Shown here piece by piece: positions 17,086 through 24,228 of a stretch of DNA of 64,000 nucleotides. The translations under genes were made by a program, and so were the position numbers. The stretch comes from Actinoplanes sp. KI2. GTDB taxonomy: Bacteria; Actinomycetota; Actinomycetes; Mycobacteriales; Micromonosporaceae. The DNA is taken from assembly GCF_025630775.1 (NCBI RefSeq), contig NZ_JAOSZE010000030.1, forward strand, positions 62,001 to 126,000. The letters are read 5' to 3'. The notes under the pieces are model-generated. The model was not told the DNA's origin, searched no databases, and worked only from the letters and a program-made list of their open reading frames with translations. The stretch's first letter is position 1, and each line of letters begins with the position of its first letter.

Positions 17086-17734
17086 TCAAACGCTAGGTGG
17101 GGTGGGGCGGCGTTCCGTCGTACCGCGGTCCGATCTTCGGCCCGGGCGTGGTACCGCGGTACTACGGGCCGCCCCGATGAACGGCCAGTGCAGCGGGTCG
17201 CCCGCCTGCCTCAGCACCTTGGCGATCCAGGCCGTCGCCTCCGGCACGTCGTAGTTGCCGGCGTGCGGCTGGCGTCCGCCGGCGAGCGCCCCGCCGCCGC
17301 TGGTGCCGTTGACCACGATCCGCTCGGCGCTGCCCGGCATCCGCGCATCGTTGAGCCGCAGATAGCGGACCGCGGCCTTGGCGTCGACCACCGCGGCCGG
17401 CGCCTTGCCCGGCCAGTCGCCGCCGGCCCCGACCAGCCCGCGGCTGCGGTTGGCGACGTCGACGTAGACGTAGCCGGCCTTGAGCGCGGCACCGACGTTC
17501 GAGGTGGAGCTGGCGTACGAGGCGCCGTCGGTGATGCCGGCGCGAATATAGCTGGCCGTCCAGCCCGCGTTGTTGACCGCGAAGTAGATCGGCGCCCGCT
17601 GGTTGCCGACGGCCGACGGCGGCACGAAGACGTTCATGCTCTGGTAGCCGCAGGCGGTGTTGCTGATCGTGGTGGTCGTCCCGCCGAAGCCGGGCTGCTG
17701 GGCGGCCGCCGCGATCGGCCGGGCATCATCTCTG
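17086..17734 (-). pseudogene. truncated alpha/beta-hydrolase (tannase/carboxylesterase-like) remnant
   Basis: An open frame reads TTTTISNTACGYQSMNVFVP, then APIYFAVNNAGW, YVYVDVANRSRGLVG, AAVRYLRLNDARMPGSAERIVVNGTSGGG and LRQAGDPLHWPF. These match the secreted esterase/tannase-like family around the nucleophile elbow (GTSGGG). The true N-terminus and signal peptide are missing, because the frame begins directly at the SDR stop. After GTSGGGALA the protein jumps to a C-terminal motif, so a large internal part is deleted. The last about 25 codons overlap the ABC operon promoter and are not esterase-like. A start at 17637 would give 183 residues, but a working enzyme is unlikely. Confidence 0.7.
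17120..17162. promoter_or_regulatory. two GTACCGCGGT palindromes spaced 31 bp, upstream of ABC operon
   Basis: GTACCGCGGTC at 17120-17130 and the perfect 12-mer palindrome GTACCGCGGTAC at 17151-17162 have centres 31 bases apart, about three helical turns. They lie 59-101 bases ahead of the ATPase start. A pair of phased dyads fits binding by a dimeric NarL-type regulator, such as the one at the end of this operon. TAGCGT (minus strand, about 17091-17096) could serve as a -10 box. Confidence 0.6.
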
Positions 17735-18526
17735 TCAGTCGGCGAGGGAGCCGCCGCTGACGTTCAGGGCGGTCCCGGTCATCGCCCCGGCGTCGGAAGA
17801 GGCGAGGAACACCGCCGCGCCGGCCACCTCGGCGAGCGTGGGCAGCCGTCCGAGCAGGGTCCGTTCGGCCATCATGGCGGTGAACTCCTGCGTCGTGATG
17901 CCCAGTGCCTGCGCGTGCAGGCCGAAGACCACGTCGATGGTGCCGGTTTCCGGAATGCCGTCGGGTCGCAGGCACACGACCCGGACCCCGCGTGGGCCGA
18001 GCTCGGCGGCAAGGCCCCGGGTCAGCGCCTCGACCCCGGCCCAGGACGGGCCCATGCCGCCGATCAGCGGTGCGGCCATCCGGTTGGGGGCGGCGGTCAG
18101 GGTGATGATGACCCCCGAGCCGCGCTGCGCCATGTGCCGTCCGGCCACCTGCGCGGTCAGGAAATGCGACGTCAGGTAGGTGTGGATCGGTGCCGTGAAC
18201 CGTTCCAGGTCCAGGTCGACCAGTGCGGTCCCCTGCACGCCGGGCTGGGGCAGGCCGATCGCGTTGAACGAGATGTCGATGCCGCCGTGCCGGGCGACCA
18301 CGTCCGCGGCGTGCTCGCTGATCGCCGCCGCATCCATGGCGTCGACCTGGGCGGCCTCGGCGACCCCTCCGTTGGTGCTGATGTCCTTCGCGACCGCTTC
18401 CACGGCGTCAAGGGTGCGGCCGGTGAGGAACACCTTCGCGCCTTCGCGGGCGAAGGCGCGGGCCACCGCAGCGCCGATCGCGCCGCCGGCGCCGTAGATG
18501 ATCGCTTTGTTGTTGTCGAGTCGCAT
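17735..18526 (-). CDS. short-chain dehydrogenase/reductase (SDR)
   Basis: 263 residues. The cofactor motif is AIIYGAGGAIGAAVARAFA (about residues 8-26), a slightly altered TGxxxGIG. ISFNAIG replaces the usual NNAG. The catalytic Tyr-x-x-x-Lys is not obvious: the region reads GPSWAGVEALTRGLAAELG, with Trp/Ala where Tyr/Lys normally sit. It may be a divergent or inactive SDR, or one using another residue. GGAGG lies 6 bases before the ATG. It is divergent from the ECF sigma factor and shares a mirrored promoter with it, so it is probably a target of that sigma factor. Confidence 0.85.
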   Translation of the reverse strand: MRLDNNKAIIYGAGGAIGAAVARAFAREGAKVFLTGRTLDAVEAVAKDISTNGGVAEAAQVDAMDAAAISEHAADVVARHGGIDISFNAIGLPQPGVQGTALVDLDLERFTAPIHTYLTSHFLTAQVAGRHMAQRGSGVIITLTAAPNRMAAPLIGGMGPSWAGVEALTRGLAAELGPRGVRVVCLRPDGIPETGTIDVVFGLHAQALGITTQEFTAMMAERTLLGRLPTLAEVAGAAVFLASSDAGAMTGTALNVSGGSLAD

Positions 18527-18554
18527 GTCTGCCTCCGATGTCGGTTGGACGCCG

Positions 18555-18626
18555 ATACAGACCGGGACCGGGCGCGGAATTCGGCAGCGCCGGGTGATGA
18601 ATTCCGCGGGTCCGGCAGGTCTGTAC
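18555..18626. promoter_or_regulatory. mirrored divergent promoters with identical motifs and spacing
   Basis: Rightward: GAATTC (18599-18604), 13 bases, GGTCTGTAC (18618-18626). Leftward, on the minus strand: GAATTC (18582-18577), 13 bases, GGTCTGTAT (18563-18555). Both start CCGCG or CGCG directly after GAATTC. The same two-part element therefore points toward the SDR and toward the ECF sigma factor. This is what an autoregulated ECF promoter pair would look like (-35 about GGAATTC, -10 about GTCTGTA). Confidence 0.72.
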
Positions 18627-18644
18627 AGCGAGAGGAGGCTGACC

Positions 18645-19556
18645 ATGCACACCGTCACGATGAACCCGCCGCAGCTGGAGTCCTTCCGCGGTGAGTTGCT
18701 GGCCTACTGCTATCGCATGCTCGGCTCGGTGCACGAGGCCCAGGACCTGGTGCAGGAGACCTATCTGCGGGCGTGGCGATCGCGGGACACCTTCCAGGGG
18801 CGGGCCTCGGTGCGCACGTACCTGTACCGGATCGCCACCAACGTCTGCCTCACCGCCCTGCAGCAGCGGGCCCGGCGCGCGATGCCCTCCGACCTGAGCG
18901 CGTCGGATCAGCAATGGCTGCAGCCGATCCCCGACGCGCTGCTGAGCACCGGCACCGATCCGGCCGACGTCCTTCAGGCACGCACCGGTATCCGGTTCGC
19001 GTTCATCGCCGCGTTGCAGCACCTGTCGCCGATCCGGCGAGCCGCGCTGATCCTGCGCGACGTGCTGTCCTGGCCCGCGGCGGAGGTGGCCGAAGCCCTG
19101 AACACCACACCAGCGGCCGTGAACAGCGCCCTGTTACGCGCGCGGACGCAGATCGCCCAGGTCGCACCCATTGTCGAAACCGTCGTCGAACCCGCCGAGC
19201 CGCATCGGCGTGCGCTTCTCGACCGCTACGTCGCCGCCTTCGCCGACGCCGACATCACCGCACTCGTGCACCTGCTCCGCGCCGACATCGCCGTGGAGAT
19301 GCCCCCCGAGCCGCAATGGCTGCGCGGGCGTACGGCGGTCGCGCAGTTCTTCGCCGACCACGTGCTGTCCACACCCGGCGAGTTCCGCATGGCCACGACC
19401 ATGGCGAACGGGCAACCGGCGTTCCTGGCACACCGGCGCGCTCACGACGGCACCTACCGGCCGCACGCGGTACACGTTCTCGCCCTCGACACCTCGGGTG
19501 TCGCGCACATCGCCGTGTTCCGCGAGCCCGCCGTCTGTGCGCTGTTCACCCGTTGA
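18645..19556 (+). CDS. ECF sigma factor with C-terminal SnoaL-like domain (TIGR02960 type)
   Basis: 303 residues. Region 2 (FRGELLAYCYRMLGSVHEAQDLVQETYLRAW, then TYLYRIATNVCL), region 4 (LSPIRRAALILRDVLSWPAAEVAEAL), and an NTF2/SnoaL domain from about residue 190 (LLDRYVAAFADADITALVHLL). It is a paralogue of the factor at 10082-11008. AGGAGG lies 7 bases before the ATG. No separate anti-sigma gene is present; the C-terminal domain probably regulates it. Mirrored promoter motifs suggest it drives itself and the SDR. Its 3' end overlaps the VOC gene by 11 bases, tail to tail. Confidence 0.91.
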   Translation: MHTVTMNPPQLESFRGELLAYCYRMLGSVHEAQDLVQETYLRAWRSRDTFQGRASVRTYLYRIATNVCLTALQQRARRAMPSDLSASDQQWLQPIPDALLSTGTDPADVLQARTGIRFAFIAALQHLSPIRRAALILRDVLSWPAAEVAEALNTTPAAVNSALLRARTQIAQVAPIVETVVEPAEPHRRALLDRYVAAFADADITALVHLLRADIAVEMPPEPQWLRGRTAVAQFFADHVLSTPGEFRMATTMANGQPAFLAHRRAHDGTYRPHAVHVLALDTSGVAHIAVFREPAVCALFTR

Positions 19557-20343
19557 TCGGCTCGTACGCCTCGCCGTCCGGGCTGGCCACCACGACGGTG
19601 TACCCGTCGGGGTCGCGCAGCCAGATCTCACGATGGCCGGGCCCGTTGCCCTGGCCCTCAGGCGGGTTGCGGTGCGGTGGGCGTACCACGGTCGCCTTCA
19701 ACCGCTCGGCGCGGGCGACGACGCCGTCGAAGTCGGACGTGTCACCGAACCACAGCAGTACGCCGTTCCCGACCTGGCCGCCCGGGTCAGCGACGGGCCC
19801 GTGGTGATGCTCGGTCCGGATGTTGTGCAGCTGCAGGACGAGGTGTCCGTCGGCGAGCAGCCGTTCGTACTCGGGGCCGCCGTGGTCGCTGCGCAGGCCG
19901 AGCAATTCCTGGTACCAGCGACTGGAGCTTTCCACGTCCGGTACGGCGATCATGGTCTGCGACCGGGTGGTACGGGCGAGCACCACGATGCCGATCCGGT
20001 TCCCTGCCGGGTCGTCGACCTCCACGAGCCAGCGCTCCCCGTTGTCGAGCTGGGGCCGGCCGTGCACGGTGCCACCGTTGTCGGCCACTGTCTGAAGGGT
20101 GGGCCAGAGGTCGTCGGCGCAGATCCAGAGGACCGGGCCGGCGGAGCCGGCGGGCCTGAGGTCGGTGGTCCACTGCCCGATGATTCCGGGTGCCTCGAAG
20201 CTGCCGTGCCCCGGGTCGACGGACCAGCCGAACACGGCCTGGTAGAAGGCTGCCGACCGGGCCACCTCGAGCGCCGGCAGCTGCAGATATCCGACCTGGC
20301 CACGCGGTGGCGGGACTCTGCGGTGGATGTCGGGTCGGGTCAT
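19546..20343 (-). CDS. VOC-family protein with two glyoxalase-like domains
   Basis: 265 residues. Two repeats of the vicinal-oxygen-chelate fold: residues about 15-125 (VGYLQLPALEVARSAAFYQAVFGWSV ... WLVEVDDPAGNRIGIV) and 130-260 (MIAVPDVESSSRWYQELLGLRSDHGG ... EIWLRDPDGYTVVVASPDG). Such proteins are dioxygenases, lyases or antibiotic-binding resistance proteins; no specific substrate can be assigned. GGAGGAG precedes the ATG. The ATG overlaps the stop of the upstream TetR gene (ATGA), so both form one operon under autoregulation. Confidence 0.88.
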   Translation of the reverse strand: MTRPDIHRRVPPPRGQVGYLQLPALEVARSAAFYQAVFGWSVDPGHGSFEAPGIIGQWTTDLRPAGSAGPVLWICADDLWPTLQTVADNGGTVHGRPQLDNGERWLVEVDDPAGNRIGIVVLARTTRSQTMIAVPDVESSSRWYQELLGLRSDHGGPEYERLLADGHLVLQLHNIRTEHHHGPVADPGGQVGNGVLLWFGDTSDFDGVVARAERLKATVVRPPHRNPPEGQGNGPGHREIWLRDPDGYTVVVASPDGEAYEPING

Positions 20344-21038
20344 GTCGGTCTCCTCCGTCGGTCGGGCCTCGACCCGGACGCCGGGATGTCGGCGACCAGT
20401 AGTCGTTGGGCGGTTTGGGCGAACCAGTTCTGGTACCGATCCACGGTCCAGTGGCGGTGCCGGACCAGCCGGTCGAACACCGCCGGCTCCATCAGCAGCC
20501 ACATGCTGTCCACGGCGTCCTGCCGGGTGAGCTCCTCGCGCAGGTCGGCCTTGCCGGCCAGGGCATCGACGATCCACCCGGCGGTGATCGCCCGCTGCTG
20601 GATCATCTGCTCGGTCAGCTCGGCGAGCTCGGGGTCTTTGGCCGACCCTTCGAAGGCGGCCAGGACCAAACCGGCGGAGCGGGCCTGGGCGCCCCCGACC
20701 GTCCGCGCCACGATCGCGAGGAGCTCGCCGGCACTGGTGGCCGCGGTGGCCGCGCTGGTCCAGCTCCGGTCGAGCATGGGCACCGCCTCGTCGTCACCGG
20801 CGATCGCCACGTCGATCGCCGCCTTGAGCAGCCGCGTCTTGGTGCCGAACAACAGCTCCACCGTCGGCACGGACACGCCTGCCTCGGCCGCGATCGCGCG
20901 GATGGTCGCGCCCGCGTACCCACCCGCCACAAACGCCGAGCCGGCGGCCTCGAGGATCCGTCGCCTGGTGCGCCGCGCTCCCTCCTCCCGGCGATTCGAT
21001 CGGTAAGAGCGGGTCGCTTTGTCTTCGGTAGAGCCCAC
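20340..21038 (-). CDS. TetR family transcriptional regulator
   Basis: 232 residues from GTG. The helix-turn-helix lies in RRRILEAAGSAFVAGGYAGATIRAIAAEAGVSVPTVELLFG (about residues 22-62); the recognition end VPTVELLFG is the variant usual in one actinobacterial subgroup. The C-terminal domain is helical. Start choice: the GTG at 21038 gives a normal TetR length. The frame continues upstream only through unrelated sequence. The palindrome at 21052-21070 begins 14 bases ahead of the start and is the likely operator. The gene is coupled to the VOC gene by ATGA. Confidence 0.9.
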   Translation of the reverse strand: MGSTEDKATRSYRSNRREEGARRTRRRILEAAGSAFVAGGYAGATIRAIAAEAGVSVPTVELLFGTKTRLLKAAIDVAIAGDDEAVPMLDRSWTSAATAATSAGELLAIVARTVGGAQARSAGLVLAAFEGSAKDPELAELTEQMIQQRAITAGWIVDALAGKADLREELTRQDAVDSMWLLMEPAVFDRLVRHRHWTVDRYQNWFAQTAQRLLVADIPASGSRPDRRRRPT

Positions 21039-21051
21039 CGCACCAGAATTT

Positions 21052-21070
21052 ACTATGGCTAACCCATAGT
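21052..21070. promoter_or_regulatory. TetR operator ACTATGG-N5-CCATAGT
   Basis: Perfect 7-base inverted arms around CTAAC, 19 bases in all, 14 bases upstream of the TetR GTG on the minus strand. The site is AT-rich relative to its surroundings and lies where the promoter or 5' end of the TetR-VOC transcript must be. Autorepression is the natural reading. Confidence 0.75.
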
Positions 21071-21100
21071 CAATCACGCCACCCGGACACCGCCGGCGGA

Positions 21101-21667
21101 TCAGACCGTGCGGCGCATGACCCAGCGCCACTTTGCGATCTTCCGGACCCGGGTGAAGCCGTATCGCGTATACAGCTCCTCCGGGCCGGTGTGCAGGTAA
21201 GCCCCGCGCTGCGGCGGACGCTGCTCGGTCTGCTCGGGATAGGCCTCCACGACACCGCCGCCGGCCTGCCGGATCGCGTCCAGGGCGGCGGCGACCGCGG
21301 CGGCGGCGACGCCCTTGCCGCGGTCCTTCGCGTTGGTGAAGATGCAGCCGATGCGCCAGTCCGGCGGGGCGTCGGTCCCCTGCTCGTACGTCCGCCGATT
21401 CTTGATGGTGGGAAGCTCCGCCGGCGGCCCGAACTGACACCAGCCGACGCAACGGTCGCCGTCGTAGACGAGCACCTGGTGAACGGTTCCGCCCAGCACG
21501 TGCCGGCGCTTCGCCTCGCGGTTCCCCTCCGGGGTGTGCCCCTCGCCGACACCTTCCGGGTGGAAGCCCATGCACCAGCAACCGCCCCACACGCCGTTGT
21601 TGGCCTGCACGAGCGTGGCGAAGTCGGCCCAGGTCTCCGGCGTGAGCATCCGGGTCACCAACGTCAT
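21101..21667 (-). CDS. GNAT family N-acetyltransferase
   Basis: 188 residues. Residues about 105-130 carry the acetyl-CoA loop (TNAKDRGKGVAAAAVAAALDAIRQAGGG), followed by YTRYGFTRV near the C-terminus. The N-terminal part NNGVWGGCWCMGFHPEGVG identifies a subgroup annotated only as GNAT. Substrate unknown. It starts 14 bases after the stop of the YdeI-like gene, without a good ribosome binding site, so translation probably depends on coupling. Confidence 0.85.
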   Translation of the reverse strand: MTLVTRMLTPETWADFATLVQANNGVWGGCWCMGFHPEGVGEGHTPEGNREAKRRHVLGGTVHQVLVYDGDRCVGWCQFGPPAELPTIKNRRTYEQGTDAPPDWRIGCIFTNAKDRGKGVAAAAVAAALDAIRQAGGGVVEAYPEQTEQRPPQRGAYLHTGPEELYTRYGFTRVRKIAKWRWVMRRTV

Positions 21668-21681
21668 CCGTGCAGTATCGC

Positions 21682-22158
21682 CTAGGTACGCGGGCGCTGC
21701 TTCTGCCCGGTTTCCAGCAGACGGATCATCTCGGCGATGCGGACCGGGCGTTGGTCGGGCCGGCGTTTGGTGGCGTCGATCCAGCGCAGGTAGGCGCGGC
21801 GGTAGAACTGCGCGAGGGAGTCGAAGAAGGCGCCGGCCTCGGGGCTCGCCGCCAGGGCCGCGGCGATGTCGTCGGACAGGTCGGCGCGTTGCGGACCCTC
21901 CGGCGTGATCTCGACGGTGACGCTGTCGCCGGGGGCCAGGCCGCAGTCACGCAACCAGGCCGGGCCGAGGGTGAGGGCGTGGCCGTCCGCGGCGGTGGTG
22001 ACCGCGCCGCGCACCCGCACACCGTTGACCGTGCCGCCCACCAGATGACGATTCTTGCGTCCCCAGGCGGCGTCCGGGTCGAAGGGCACGGGAACCAGGA
22101 CCTGACCGCGGGGCGCGGCGATCACCGTGGCGGTGAACTGACGGCTGATCCCTGCCAT
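21682..22158 (-). CDS. DUF1905 / YdeI (OmdA)-like protein
   Basis: 158 residues. The N-terminal beta-barrel domain (DUF1905-like) spans residues about 5-90 (FTATVIAAPRGQVLVPVPFDPDAAWG ... VRVRGAVTTAADGHALTLGPAW). The C-terminal helical OmdA segment is FFDSLAQFYRRAYLRWIDATKRRPDQRPVRIAEMIRLLETG. The YdeI family was linked to protection against bacteriocins in other bacteria, but the biochemical role is unknown. There is no ribosome binding site; TAGTCT ends 6 bases ahead of the ATG, suggesting a leaderless mRNA. Confidence 0.85.
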   Translation of the reverse strand: MAGISRQFTATVIAAPRGQVLVPVPFDPDAAWGRKNRHLVGGTVNGVRVRGAVTTAADGHALTLGPAWLRDCGLAPGDSVTVEITPEGPQRADLSDDIAAALAASPEAGAFFDSLAQFYRRAYLRWIDATKRRPDQRPVRIAEMIRLLETGQKQRPRT

Positions 22159-22164
22159 CGGGTC

Positions 22165-22170
22165 AGACTA
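22165..22170 (-). promoter_or_regulatory. -10 box of a probable leaderless transcript
   Basis: TAGTCT on the minus strand ends 6 bases before the ATG of the DUF1905 gene, and no Shine-Dalgarno sequence is present. In actinobacteria a TANNNT box 6-8 bases before the start codon marks leaderless transcription. No clear -35 is visible. Confidence 0.45.
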
Positions 22171-22332
22171 CCCACCGGAGACGCGCGACGCGGCGACGGC
22201 CGATGATGCCGGATGTCGGTCCACATGGGCGAAAGTCGCTGTCGAACGCTTACCGGGCCGGGATGGCAGCCTATTCTCAATTCGCATCCAGAAGCCGCCC
22301 GTCCAGGGGTGCGCGCCGGGTAAGGGGGAACC

Positions 22333-23334
22333 ATGCGGATCGCCGTGCTGGGTGCGGGCTCTTGGGGTACCACGGTCGCGTCCGTGCTCACCCGCCGGGA
22401 TCACGAGTCGCTGATCTGGGCGCGCAGCCCCGCCGCGGCGGACGAGATCAACGCCAAGCACAGCAACGAGCGTTATCTCCAGGGCTTTCAGCTTCCGGCC
22501 CGGCTTCGGGCCACCGCGGATCTCGCCGAGGCGGCGGCCCACGCGGAGTTGCTCGTCGTCGGCGTGCCGACCGGCGCCTTCCGCGACACCCTGGAGCAGG
22601 TCCGGCCGGAGCTGCATCCCTGGATCCCGGTGGTGAGCCTGAGCAAGGGCCTGGAGCGCGATTCCCTGCTGCGGATGACCGAAGTGATCAAAGAGGTGCT
22701 TCCGGGGCACCCGGCCGCCGCGCTCACCGGTCCCAATATCGCCAAGGAGATCATGTCGGGCATGGCGGCGGCCACGGTGATCGCAACGGAGGATCTCACC
22801 GTCGCCGCCGAGATCCAGCGGGTGTTCCGCCGCGGCCTGCTACGCGTGTACACCAACCACGATGTGATCGGCTGCGAGGTCGGTGGGGCGCTGAAGAACG
22901 TGGTGGCGATCGCTACCGGCATCGCCCAGGGCCTGGGCGTCGGTGACAACACCCGGGCCGGGGTGATCTCCCGCGGGCTTGCCGAGCTGACCACGCTCGC
23001 GGTGGCCATGGGCGGCGAGCCGAACACGCTCGCCGGGCTGGCCGGGATGGGTGACCTGGTGGCGACGTGCATCAGCCCGCACAGCCGCAACCGGCACGTC
23101 GGCGAGCAGCTCGGCCGCGGGCGGAGCCTGGAGGACATCCTCGCCGAGATGGGGCAGGTCGCCGAGGGCGTCAAGACCGTGCACGCCGCCGTGCGGCTGG
23201 CCGACCATCATGGGTTGGCGATGCCCATCACCCGGACGATCCACCGGGTCATCATCGGCGAGATCACCGCCCAGCGGGCCTACGCCGGCCTGCTGCGCAG
23301 CCACCCGGCCGGGCACGAGTCCGAACCGGGGTGA
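22333..23334 (+). CDS. gpsA: NAD(P)+-dependent glycerol-3-phosphate dehydrogenase
   Basis: 333 residues, normal length. It interconverts dihydroxyacetone phosphate and sn-glycerol-3-phosphate for phospholipid synthesis in the cytosol. The N-terminal Rossmann motif is IAVLGAGSWGTTVASVL (residues 3-19). Hallmarks of GpsA follow: VVSLSKGLE, LTGPNIAKEI, GGALKNVVAIATGIAQGLGVGDNTRAG (catalytic Lys in ALKN), and LAGMGDLVATC. AAGGGGG precedes the ATG. It is monocistronic, ending 15 bases from a convergent acetyltransferase gene. Two copies of gpsA are common in actinomycetes, so this need not be the only one. Confidence 0.95.
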   Translation: MRIAVLGAGSWGTTVASVLTRRDHESLIWARSPAAADEINAKHSNERYLQGFQLPARLRATADLAEAAAHAELLVVGVPTGAFRDTLEQVRPELHPWIPVVSLSKGLERDSLLRMTEVIKEVLPGHPAAALTGPNIAKEIMSGMAAATVIATEDLTVAAEIQRVFRRGLLRVYTNHDVIGCEVGGALKNVVAIATGIAQGLGVGDNTRAGVISRGLAELTTLAVAMGGEPNTLAGLAGMGDLVATCISPHSRNRHVGEQLGRGRSLEDILAEMGQVAEGVKTVHAAVRLADHHGLAMPITRTIHRVIIGEITAQRAYAGLLRSHPAGHESEPG

Positions 23335-23349
23335 CGAAGGCGGGAGCCG

Positions 23350-24180
23350 TCACGGCAGGGCGTAGTAGTCCTCGGTGATCACCGGGCGGAAGCCGATCGA
23401 CGTGTAGAGGTGCAGGGCGCGGTCGTTGTCGGTCTCCACTTCCAGGTGGACCGTGGTGGCGCCGTCGGCGCGGGCCGTGCGGCACAGCCGGTGCAGCACG
23501 TCGCGCCCGATGCCGCGGCCCTGGTGGTCGGGGTGGATCGCGAAGCCATAGATGCCGGCTCGGTCGCCCTCGGGGTGCAGCCGGGCGGTGCCGATCAACC
23601 GGCCGTCGCGTTCGACCACGAGCGTGTGCGGGCCGCTGCCGGCGGCCTCGGGTGGCTCCCAGTCGAATCCCCGGCGCAGGATCTCGAGTACGGCCGGCTG
23701 GTCGGCGGGTGCCGCGGCGCGCACGGTGATGCCGGGGTCGGCGGGCACCTCGGCCGGTTCGCCGAGCAGCTCGAGGGCGTGCTCGCTGTGCTCGAGGCTG
23801 CCGCCCCGCCGCAGCGCGAGCGATCGGCCCGCGGCCGAGGGCCGGGGCACGATCAGCAGCACCGAGTCGTGCTCGCGCTGCCGGCACAGCTGCTGCCCGG
23901 CATCCAGCAGCGCGGTGCCGATCCCCCGCCGCCGCGCGGCGGGGTCGACCATGCCGGCCAGTTCGAGGGTGGGCGCGCTGTGCGCATAGATGCCCAGGAA
24001 GCCGAGCAACCGCTCGCCGTCCCACCAGAGGACGTCCTCGACGTCCTGCCCGGAGCGGTTACGCAGCGAGCCCCACTCCAATTTCAGCCGGCCGCCGTCG
24101 GCGGCGACCACCCGGCGTTCCAGATCCGCGATGGCGTCGAGGGCCGCCGTGGACAGCCCGGTACTGAGTTCGACCACCAT
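23350..24180 (-). CDS. double-GNAT N-acetyltransferase
   Basis: 276 residues with two GNAT folds. The first covers about 1-135, with MVDPAARRRGIGTALLDAGQQLC as acetyl-CoA loop. The second covers about 150-276, with IYGFAIHPDHQGRGIGRDVLHRLCRTA and LYTSIGFRPVITEDYYALP at the end. The architecture is that of MshD (mycothiol synthase)-like tandem acetyltransferases. The detailed sequence does not let me claim mycothiol synthesis, and the substrate is unknown. There is no strong ribosome binding site, and the gene is convergent with gpsA. Confidence 0.86.
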   Translation of the reverse strand: MVVELSTGLSTAALDAIADLERRVVAADGGRLKLEWGSLRNRSGQDVEDVLWWDGERLLGFLGIYAHSAPTLELAGMVDPAARRRGIGTALLDAGQQLCRQREHDSVLLIVPRPSAAGRSLALRRGGSLEHSEHALELLGEPAEVPADPGITVRAAAPADQPAVLEILRRGFDWEPPEAAGSGPHTLVVERDGRLIGTARLHPEGDRAGIYGFAIHPDHQGRGIGRDVLHRLCRTARADGATTVHLEVETDNDRALHLYTSIGFRPVITEDYYALP

Positions 24181-24228
24181 GCCACCCCATCACGCGGGTC
24201 AAGCGGATTTCGAAAACGCCCGGGAGGT

